A stretch of DNA of 14,643 bases from Streptomyces sp. NRRL WC-3549. Its GTDB lineage: Bacteria; Actinomycetota; Actinomycetes; Streptomycetales; Streptomycetaceae. The first letter of the stretch is position 1; each line of letters opens with the position of its first letter. Location of the stretch: assembly GCF_000721935.1 (NCBI RefSeq), contig NZ_KL585412.1, positions 58,764-73,406 on the forward strand, in the 5' to 3' direction. Shown piece after piece: positions 8,884 to 14,643 of the stretch. The notes beneath the pieces are model-generated. The model worked only from the letters and a program-made list of their open reading frames with translations. It had not been told where the DNA came from and searched no databases. A program made the translations under genes and the position numbers.

Positions 8884-11405
8884 GTCTTGATGGCCGTCAG
8901 CATGTTCAGCTTCGCGCCGCTGCGGGCCGGCCACAGGGAGGCCAGCACGCCCACCAGGCCCGCCAGGACCAGGAAGACGGCGAGCCGGTCCCACGGGATG
9001 ACCAGGGCGTACCCCGGGACCTCGCCGGAGAGGGTCTTGCCGATCGCCCACCCCAGGAACATACCGAGGGCCACACCGATCACCGCGCCGAAGAGCGAGA
9101 TGACGACGGCCTCCAGCCGGATCATGCGCTTGACCCTGCGCCGGTCCAGGCCGATGGCCCGCAGCATGCCGATCTCCTGCTGGCGCTCGAACACCGACAT
9201 CGCCAGGGTGTTCACGACCCCGAGGACCGCGATGACCAGGGCCATCGCCAGCAGCCCGTACATGATGTTCAGCGCCGTGTTCACGAAGCCGCCGAACATG
9301 TCCCGGATGCCCTGGCGGTCCACGACGCTCATCGCCGGGTTGTCGCCGAGCGCGTCGACGAGGGCCTGCTCGTTGGCGTCCGTCTGGCCGCCGTCCATGG
9401 TCAGCCAGATGTCCTGGATGCCGGGGAGGGTCTCGTGCGGGTCGTTGACGGCCTTGGAGACCAGGACCGGGGAGAGGAGCTCGTTGCCCTCGTAGACCGC
9501 GCCGATCTTCAGGGTCTCCGTCTTCTCGTCCCCGAACTCGACCGGAACGCTGTCCCCGCTCTTCCAGCCGTGCGCCGTCGCCGTCTTCCGGTCGACGGCG
9601 AGCGCGCCGTCGCCCAGGGAGGCCAGGGAGCCGGAGACCGGCTTCAGCGTGAAGACCTTCTCGACGTCGCCCGGGGTGACCGCGGAGGCCGAGACGCCCT
9701 CGCCGTCGACCGTGAGCCAGGTGTACTGCTGGGGGGAGGCGGCGGTGACGCCGTCCGCCTTCTCCAGGGCCGTCAGCGCCGACTCGTCGAGCGGGCGCCC
9801 GCTGGCCATCGAGACCATGTAGTCGGCCTTGATGTTGTCCGTCGTCATCTTGTCGATGGCCTGCCCCAGCGTCACGCCGAGCACCGAGATGCCGGTGACG
9901 AGGGTGAGCCCGATCGCCAGGGCCGAGGCGGTGGCGCCGGTGCGCCGCGGATTGCGGACCGCGTTCTGCGCCGCCAGCTTGCCGGAGACCCCGAACAGCC
10001 TGCGCAGCAGCGGGCGTACCAGGGAGATCACCGGCCGCGAGAGCAGCGGGATCAGCACGATGACACCGAGCAGCGCCAGGAACGCCCCGATCCCGATGAG
10101 CGTCCGGCCGTTCCCCTCGCCCTGCACGGCACCCGTGACGATGCCCGCGGTGCCGACCAGGGTGAGCACCCCGCCGATCGAGTTCCGCACGACCAGCGAC
10201 TTGGTGGTGGCCACCGCGTGGACGCTGCTCATCGCCGCCACCGGCGGGATCTTGGCGGCGCGGCGGGCCGGCAGCCACGCGGCGAGCACGGTGATCAGCA
10301 CGCCGACGGCGAACGCGGAGACGACCGCGGTGGGGGAGACGACGAGCGGGCCGGCCGGGATCTTGCCGCCGAAGGCGCCCATCGCGGAGCGCAGTCCGGT
10401 GGCGAGGCCGACGCCGAGCACGAAGCCGATGACCGAGGCGATCAGGCCGACCACACCGGCCTCCGCCAGGACGGCCCACTTGACCTGCCGGCGGGAGGCG
10501 CCGACGGCGCGCATCAGGGCGAGTTCACGGGTGCGCTGGGCGACCAGCATGGTGAAGGTGTTGGCGATCAGGAAGACGCCGACGAAGAGCGCGATGCCGG
10601 CGAAGACCAGCAGGATCGTGTTGAGGTTCTTGAGACCGGCCTCGGTCTGCTCGGCCTCCTTCTGCGCGAGCACCGCGCCCGTCTGGGCCTCGGCGTCCTC
10701 GGGCAGGAGGGGCTTCACGGCGTCCAGCAGCTCCTGGTCGGAGGCGCCGGGCGCGGCGGTGACGGTGGCGTCCTGGTACGCGCCGGGGCGCAGGAAGAGC
10801 TGCTGGGCGGTATCGGTGTCGAAGAGGACCAGGCTGCCGCCCGCGTTGACCGCGCCGTCCTCGGTGGTGAAGACGCCGGAGAGGGCGTACTCCTTCACCG
10901 GCCCGTTGGTGGCGACCCGCACCGGGTCCCCGACGCGGTATTCACCCTTCTCCGCGGTCTCTTCGTCGAGGGCCACCTCGCCGGCCTTCGCCGGGCCCGT
11001 GCCGTCGGTGAACGCGTACTGCTGGTCCTTGCCGTCGGTGCCGGGCGCGAAGTTGGCGCCGGTGTTGGACCAGCCGTTGCCGATGAGCTTGCCGTCGGGG
11101 TCGGCGACGCCGGCGAACCCGGAGACCCGGCCGGTGACCTCGGCCACCCCGTCCAGGGCCCGGATCTTCTTCAGGGTGGCCTCGTCGAGGGCGGCGGTGT
11201 CCTCGTCGCCCCGCTGGGCCCAGGTCGTCACGGCGACGGCGACCTGGTCGTAGCTCTTCTTGGACTGGTTGCGGAAGGCGTTGCCGAGGGTGTCGGTGAA
11301 GACCAGGGTGCCGGAGACGAAGGCGACGCCGAGCATCACGGCGAGCACGGTCATCAGCAGTCTGGCCTTGTGCGCGAGAACGTTGCGCACGGCGGTACGG
11401 AGCAT
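8884..11405 (-). CDS. FtsX/MacB-type ABC exporter permease, last residue(s) and stop lost
   Basis: About 840 residues of a large permease with duplicated FtsX-like architecture. A first membrane segment (about 14-36) is followed by an extracytoplasmic MacB-type domain, then three to four segments (about 265-390) with the FtsX signature MLVAQRTRELALMRAVGASRRQV. Two further segments (~405-460) lead to a second half with its own extracytoplasmic domain and closing segments (~725-835) with MSVFERQQEIGMLRAIGLDRRRVKRM. Such permeases work with the ATPase encoded just upstream to export lipoproteins, peptides or lipids, or transmit mechanical signals; the substrate is unknown. The ATG at 11403-11405 has AGGA at 11415-11418. 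The native frame ends at LNMLTAIKT, where the homologous end is normally a residue or two later; beyond 8884 the frame enters adapter and the opposite strand of cfa. Confidence 0.92.
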
Positions 11406-11462
11406 GTCGTCAATTCCTGGAGGGTGTTCGGGGAGCGGAGGGCGTGGGCACCGGCCGGCCGG

Positions 11463-12230
11463 TCAGCTGGTGCGGCCCTTCGCGTCGAACGCCTTCATCC
11501 GGTCGAGCACGCCGTCGGCGGTCGGCTGGATCATCTGGTCGACGATCGCGCCGTCCGCGAGGAAGATCACGCGGTCCGCGTAGGAGGCGGCGACGGCGTC
11601 GTGGGTGACCATCACCACGGTCTGCCCCAGCTCGCGCACGGAGTTGCGCAGGAAGCCGAGTACCTCGGCGCCGGAGCGGGAGTCGAGGTTCCCGGTCGGC
11701 TCGTCACCGAAGATGATCTCCGGCTGGGAGGCCAGGGCCCGGGCCACGGCGACGCGCTGCTGCTGGCCGCCGGAGAGCTCGGTCGGGCGGTGCTTGAGGC
11801 GCTCGGCGAGGCCCACCATGTCGATGACCTTCTGCATCCACGCGGCGTCGGGCCTGCGGCCGGCGATGTCCATGGGCAGGGTGATGTTCTCCAGCGCCGT
11901 CAGGGTCGGCAGCAGGTTGAAGGCCTGGAAGATGAAACCGATCTTGTCCCGGCGCAACTGTGTGAGCTGCTTGTCCTTGAGCGTCCCCAGCTCGGTCTCC
12001 CCGATGCGGACGGAGCCGCTGCTGAAGCTGTCGAGTCCGGCCACGCAGTGCATCAGCGTGGACTTGCCGGAGCCGGACGGACCCATGATCGCGGTGAACT
12101 CGCCCTGCGGGAAGTCCACGGTCACCCGGTCCAGGGCCACCACCTGGGTCTCGCCCTGGCCGTAGACCTTCGACAGCTCCGTGGCGCGTGCGGCGACCGC
12201 GGTGGTGCGGTGGACGGTGGTGGTACTCAC
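11463..12230 (-). CDS. ABC exporter ATP-binding protein (MacB/LolD type)
   Basis: A 255-residue cytoplasmic ATPase that drives the permease encoded 57 bases downstream. Walker A is GPSGSGKS (50-57), the Q-loop FQAFNLLP (101-108), the signature LSGGQQQR (152-159), Walker B IIFGDEP (172-178), followed by TGNLDS typical of the LolD/MacB/FtsE class, and His210 is the switch histidine. Start is GTG at 12228-12230 (minus strand) with AGGAG at 12236-12240. Only one ATPase is present, so the dimer would be a homodimer serving one double-size permease, as usual in this group. The C-terminal tail includes ADGVLDRMKAFDAKG, common in actinobacterial members. No regulator gene is adjacent. The two genes are almost certainly one operon. 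Confidence 0.95.
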   Translation of the reverse strand: MSTTTVHRTTAVAARATELSKVYGQGETQVVALDRVTVDFPQGEFTAIMGPSGSGKSTLMHCVAGLDSFSSGSVRIGETELGTLKDKQLTQLRRDKIGFIFQAFNLLPTLTALENITLPMDIAGRRPDAAWMQKVIDMVGLAERLKHRPTELSGGQQQRVAVARALASQPEIIFGDEPTGNLDSRSGAEVLGFLRNSVRELGQTVVMVTHDAVAASYADRVIFLADGAIVDQMIQPTADGVLDRMKAFDAKGRTS

Positions 12231-12286
12231 AAGGGCTCCTGGGTCGGAAGGCTTCGGGCGCTGTGGGGCCCGCTGGGGACTCGTCC

Positions 12287-12318
12287 ATCGTCCCGCCCGG
12301 CTCCGGCCGGGTCGTCAG
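12287..12318 (-). promoter_or_regulatory. Possible ABC operon promoter with internal inverted repeat
   Basis: On the minus strand CTGACG (12318-12313) and GACGAT (12292-12287) are spaced 20 bases, longer than ideal. A perfect 6-base inverted repeat, CCCGGC-TCCG-GCCGGG (12296-12311), sits between them. This is a weak candidate; nothing else convincing was seen in 12241-12383. Confidence 0.25.
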
Positions 12319-12383
12319 TCCCCGTGACCGTTCCCGGGGCCGTCTTGAGTCGCACCGTCAGGGTGCCGGAGTACTCCTCGGGT

Positions 12384-12997
12384 ATGACACCGACCCTGAG
12401 TCCGGCCGTCCCGCGCGGGGCGGCGCGGTGGAGCCGCGGGGGGCCGGCCGGGCCGTGGCGCCCTGGCGTCCGGGGCGGCGGCCGACACGAGAGCGACGGC
12501 TTCTACGAACCGCGCGACGAGAAGGGGCTGTTGTCCGGCAGGGCGAACTGGACGGCCGCGCACGGGGGTACGGCTGCTACCACCGACTGCTGCCCGCCCT
12601 GTGCGCCGAGCCCGGCCCGCCCCTACGGGCCGGGCTCGCCCCACTGGGGGCTCCCCGGAACCGCCCCCCCGCGGGGCCCGTCCCGGGGCACCGTGCCCCT
12701 CTGGGACGTGTGCCACCGGGTGGACCACCGCCCGCCCGCCGAGCGCGACGCGACGGTCACCCAGGGTGACGGGCCCCCTGTCGGAAACCGGGTGGAGGCG
12801 ACCGCCCGGACGCTGCTGCGCGGCCTCGCGCTCTTCCCCGGCTGGCTGGACGGGCGGCGGAGGGTGGACGACGTGCTCGTCGCGCTGCCGCCCGGGGGAG
12901 CGCCGCCTTCCACGTCTCGGAGGTGGTCCCGACGGCCCCCGAGACGCTGGGGGCGGCGCCCGTCCTGCGGCACGTCAACGGCACGGGCGGGCGGTGA
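12384..12997 (+). pseudogene. Frame-broken hypothetical gene between the ABC operon and bldA
   Basis: No single frame is open throughout, but codon use (G/C at third positions) and protein-like composition move between two frames. The frame of 12384 reads well through SDGFYEPRDEKGLLSGRANWTAAHG. The other frame then gives YGCYHRLLPALCAEPGPPLRAGLAPLG. The first frame resumes with VPLWDVCHRVDHRPPAERD and ends RVDDVLVALPPG near 12896, and the second frame supplies SAAFHVSEVVPTAPETLGAA up to the TGA at 12995-12997. Two of the switches fall at runs of five G (near 12560 and at 12894-12898), where one added G would restore the frame; the third falls among G and C runs near 12640-12680. It is either a decaying gene or an intact one with indel errors. 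I do not recognise the family. The start is unsure, since ATG 12384 has no ribosome-binding site. Confidence 0.45.
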
Positions 12998-13134
12998 GGT
13001 GGCGGGGGTCCGGCGAACGGTGGCCCGGCCCTGGCGAATGCGCCGTACGGGTGCGGCGAGTTTCCGTCATTCCCGTTTGCCGTAGTTCGTGCCCATCGAC
13101 CCGGCCCGGCATGTGCTGATGGGGTGGCCGACGT

Positions 13135-13163
13135 CTGACGGGCCCTCAAACGGTCAATAAAAT
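13135..13163 (+). promoter_or_regulatory. Candidate bldA promoter
   Basis: CTGACG (13135-13140), a 17-base spacer and TAAAAT (13158-13163) form the best vegetative-type promoter in the window. Transcription would begin near 13170, about 76 bases before the tRNA. It lies in a sharply AT-rich patch (13148-13174). A second -10-like TAGGGT at 13211-13216 would start nearer the tRNA and is a weaker alternative. Confidence 0.55.
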
Positions 13164-13181
13164 AAGACAACATAGAGGGCC
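13140..13181. repeat. Inverted repeat bracketing the bldA -10 region
   Basis: GGCCCTC (13141-13147) and GAGGGCC (13175-13181) are perfect 7-base inverted arms separated by 27 AT-rich bases that contain the putative -10 and start point. This could be a two-half-site operator or a hairpin in a transcript coming from upstream. Confidence 0.4.
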
Positions 13182-13245
13182 TGCCCGGCCGGACGGGGGA
13201 TGCCCCCGGATAGGGTCATGTGCCAAAGCGGAGCCGCGCACCCCT

Positions 13246-13329
13246 GCCCGGGTGGTGGAATGCAGACACGGCGAGCTTAAACCTCGCTGCCTCCTCGGGG
13301 GCGTGCCGGTTCAAGTCCGGCTCCGGGCA
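13246..13329 (+). tRNA. bldA: tRNA-Leu (anticodon UAA), bldA
   Basis: An 84-base class II tRNA. The acceptor stem GCCCGGG (13246-13252) pairs with TCCGGGC (13322-13328), with a G·U at the base, and A13329 is the discriminator. The anticodon stem GCGAG/CTCGC (13271-13275, 13283-13287) encloses loop CTTAAAC with anticodon TAA at 13278-13280, reading UUA. A long variable arm (about 13288-13301) marks a leucine tRNA, and the T arm GCCGG-TTCAAGT-CCGGC follows. CCA is not encoded. In Streptomyces this is bldA, the only tRNA for the rare UUA codon, whose availability gates aerial growth and antibiotic production through TTA-containing genes such as adpA. On reading I see no in-frame TTA codon in any protein gene of this window. 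Confidence 0.97.
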
Positions 13330-13419
13330 CTCACACGTGGGCGGCACGGGGCCCGGGGGGACGGTTCCGGCGATGCGGTGGGTGCGCCCCGCGCCGCGAC
13401 ACGGTGAGAACATCCTCGG

Positions 13420-13440
13420 TCACGGTGTGTACACGCGTGA
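13420..13440. promoter_or_regulatory. Near-palindrome between bldA and the YccA-family gene
   Basis: TCACG (13420-13424) and CGTGA (13436-13440) flank the perfect palindrome GTGTACAC (13427-13434), with the arms offset by one base. Possible operator. The 329-base gap 13330-13658 otherwise holds the hairpin at 13463-13495 and a possible promoter near 13590. Confidence 0.3.
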
Positions 13441-13462
13441 GCCGGCGCCGCGACGCTCCCGC

Positions 13463-13495
13463 CGCCACCCCCGCGGCCATCGGGGGGCGGCCGCG
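13463..13495 (+). terminator. GC hairpin downstream of bldA
   Basis: CCCCCG (13468-13473) pairs with CGGGGG (13481-13486), extendable through flanking CCGC/GCGG. An alternative fold pairs CGCGGCC (13472-13478) with GGCCGCG (13489-13495). It lies about 140 bases after the tRNA and is the first strong hairpin there, so it is a possible end of the bldA transcript. Confidence 0.35.
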
Positions 13496-13589
13496 CGAGT
13501 CCCTGCACGGGTGCCCCGATCCGCGCAGGTCACGCCCGGCTCGGCGCGGCCCGTCGGGGTAACTTCTCTCAAAGATCCTCCTCTGGCAC

Positions 13590-13595
13590 TAGGGT
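13590..13595 (+). promoter_or_regulatory. Possible -10 element for the YccA-family gene
   Basis: TAGGGT at 13590-13595 resembles a Streptomyces -10 element 64 bases before the start codon, but no clear -35 is seen. The nearby AT-rich stretch (13596-13622) includes TTGTTT (13598-13603). Confidence 0.3.
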
Positions 13596-13658
13596 GATTG
13601 TTTTGCCTACCCATTACTCTTGTGGCAAGGCCGCGCAGGGTGGCCATGGAGGAGTGAG

Positions 13659-14543
13659 ATGAGGAGCAGCAACCCGGTCTTCTCGCGACGGGGGTTCAGC
13701 CGCGACAACGGCTACGCGGGCTTCAACGCGGCGCCACAGGCCGGGGCCGCCGCAGCGGGGGCCAACCCGTACGCCCAGGGCACCGCCAACCCGTACGCCA
13801 CCAACCCCTACGCGCAGCCGGACACCCAGTACGGCGCCCCGCAGGCGCCGGCCCGGTCCGGCGCCATGACGATCGACGACGTCGTCACGCGCACGGCCAT
13901 GACCCTGGGCACCGTGGTGCTCACCGCCGCGCTCGCCTGGGCGCTGCTGCCGGTCGACGCGGCCAACCTCGGCAAGTCGTACGGCATCGGCATCGGCGCC
14001 GCCCTGGTGGCGTTCGTCCTGGCGATGGTGCAGTCCTTCAAGCGCAAGGCGTCCCCGGCGGTCATCCTCGCGTACGCGGCCTTCGAGGGTGTCTTCCTCG
14101 GGGTGATCTCCAGCGCGGTCAGCACCTACATCGGCCCCGGCACGGTGATGCAGGCGGTGATGGGCACCATGTGTGTCTTCGCCGGTGTCCTCGTCGCGTA
14201 CAAGATGCGCTGGATCCGCGTCACCCGCCGCTTCTACGGCTTCGTGATGGCCGCGGCCATGGGCTTCGTGCTCCTGATGATGGTCAACCTGCTGTTCAGC
14301 GTGTTCGGCGGCGGTGACGGCCTGGGCTTCCGCAGCGGTGGCCTCGGCATCCTGTTCGGTGTCATCGGCATCGTCCTCGGTGCGTGCTTCCTCGCCCTGG
14401 ACTTCAAGCAGGTCGAGGACGGCGTCAACTTCGGCGCGCCGCGCGAGGAGGCATGGCTGGCGGCCTTCGGCCTCACCTTGACCCTCGTCTGGATCTACCT
14501 GGAGATGCTGCGCCTGCTCTCCATCCTCAACGGGGACGACTGA
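13659..14543 (+). CDS. Bax inhibitor-1/YccA family membrane protein
   Basis: A 294-residue integral membrane protein of the BI-1/YccA (TMBIM) family. Bacterial relatives include YccA, which modulates the FtsH protease, and the pH-sensitive Ca2+ leak channel BsYetJ; the function of this actinobacterial branch is not established. The first ~68 residues are cytoplasmic and disordered, with NPYA repeated at 36-39, 44-47 and 49-52 within a Gly/Ala/Gln/Tyr-rich stretch. From MTIDDVVTRTAMTLG onward about seven membrane segments follow. FEGVFLGVIS is the characteristic family block, and the end is EEAWLAAFGLTLTLVWIYLEMLRLLSIL. The ATG at 13659 is preceded by GGAGGAG (13648-13654); the in-frame 13620 codon lacks a site. 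A terminator follows closely, so it appears monocistronic. Confidence 0.92.
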   Translation: MRSSNPVFSRRGFSRDNGYAGFNAAPQAGAAAAGANPYAQGTANPYATNPYAQPDTQYGAPQAPARSGAMTIDDVVTRTAMTLGTVVLTAALAWALLPVDAANLGKSYGIGIGAALVAFVLAMVQSFKRKASPAVILAYAAFEGVFLGVISSAVSTYIGPGTVMQAVMGTMCVFAGVLVAYKMRWIRVTRRFYGFVMAAAMGFVLLMMVNLLFSVFGGGDGLGFRSGGLGILFGVIGIVLGACFLALDFKQVEDGVNFGAPREEAWLAAFGLTLTLVWIYLEMLRLLSILNGDD

Positions 14544-14563
14544 CCCGTAGGGAACGCGTGACA

Positions 14564-14600
14564 CGGACGGCCCGCAGGCGTGAAGCCCGCGGGCCGTCCG
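14564..14600 (+). terminator. Terminator after the YccA-family gene
   Basis: CGGACGGCCCGC (14564-14575) pairs perfectly with GCGGGCCGTCCG (14589-14600) around a 13-base loop, starting 20 bases after the stop codon. ACA/TGT outside can extend it with a small bulge. It may act on a converging gene beyond the window too. Confidence 0.75.
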
Positions 14601-14643
14601 CGTGTACGGGGCCGGGCCCGCCGACCGCTCCGCCACCGGCTGG

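Noticed and set aside
8635..10479. A 614-codon minus-strand frame over the permease and cfa end
   Set aside because: It is out of frame with the real permease, Arg/Gly/Pro-rich, and runs through the adapter junction.
9435..13085. A 1216-codon open frame on + across the ABC operon
   Set aside because: It lies antisense to two clear ABC genes. Its protein is dominated by Arg, Gly, Asp and Gln, as expected for the complement of high-GC codons, and it has no recognisable domain. Only its last part, beyond 12384, contributes to the frame-broken hypothetical gene.
12757..13173. Minus-strand frame starting MLSYFIDRL at 13173
   Set aside because: Its start falls in the AT-rich bldA promoter with no ribosome-binding site, and the rest reads as complement of other coding-like sequence.
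13614..14636. A 340-codon minus-strand frame opposite the YccA-family gene
   Set aside because: It is antisense to a convincing membrane protein and rich in His, Asp, Gly and Arg, the usual mirror of such genes.

Overview
The window is from a Streptomyces chromosome or a very close actinobacterial relative. It is extremely GC-rich with almost exclusively G/C third codon positions. Its gene order (tandem resuscitation-promoting factors, eno, divIC/ftsB-like, DUF501, ppx, type II NADH dehydrogenase, cyclopropane-fatty-acid synthase, a MacB-type ABC exporter, the bldA leucyl-tRNA for UUA codons, a Bax-inhibitor/YccA membrane protein) is one I associate with a conserved core region of Streptomyces. 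I see no mobile element, CRISPR array or biosynthetic cluster.

Layout, left to right. 1-434: 3' end of a secreted Rpf/LysM protein. 435-895: a long leader with a promoter and a c-di-AMP (ydaO-type) riboswitch whose closing stem ends against the ribosome-binding site of rpfA (896-1600). 1601-1916: rpfA terminator, an AT-rich patch, an attenuator-like hairpin and the eno promoter. 1917-5398: eno, a DivIC/FtsB-type septum protein, a DUF501 protein and an exopolyphosphatase-family protein, all on + and punctuated by strong hairpins after eno and before ppx. 5399-5846: regulatory region with two Rex-like operators in front of ndh (5847-7232). 7233-7567: two terminator hairpins, then a perfect palindrome and direct repeats before cfa (7568-8867). 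8884-12230: permease and ATPase of an ABC exporter on -, tail to tail with cfa. 12231-13245: a frame-broken hypothetical gene and the bldA promoter. 13246-13329: bldA. 13659-14543: YccA-family protein and its terminator.

The most important observation concerns the assembly. Bases 8868-8883 are 16 bases of the Tn5 mosaic end used in Nextera library preparation, at the exact point where cfa and the ABC permease meet. Both genes lose their stop codons there, and the natural intergenic sequence appears to be replaced by adapter. The gene between the ABC operon and bldA (about 12384-12997) changes frame near homopolymer runs, so it is either decayed or carries indel errors.

The genes are mostly housekeeping: cell-wall remodelling at germination, glycolysis, septation, polyphosphate/(p)ppGpp turnover, respiration and membrane-lipid modification. 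The regulatory interest lies in c-di-AMP control of rpfA, probable Rex (NADH/NAD+) control of ndh, and the bldA promoter. I found no convincing wholly new system.
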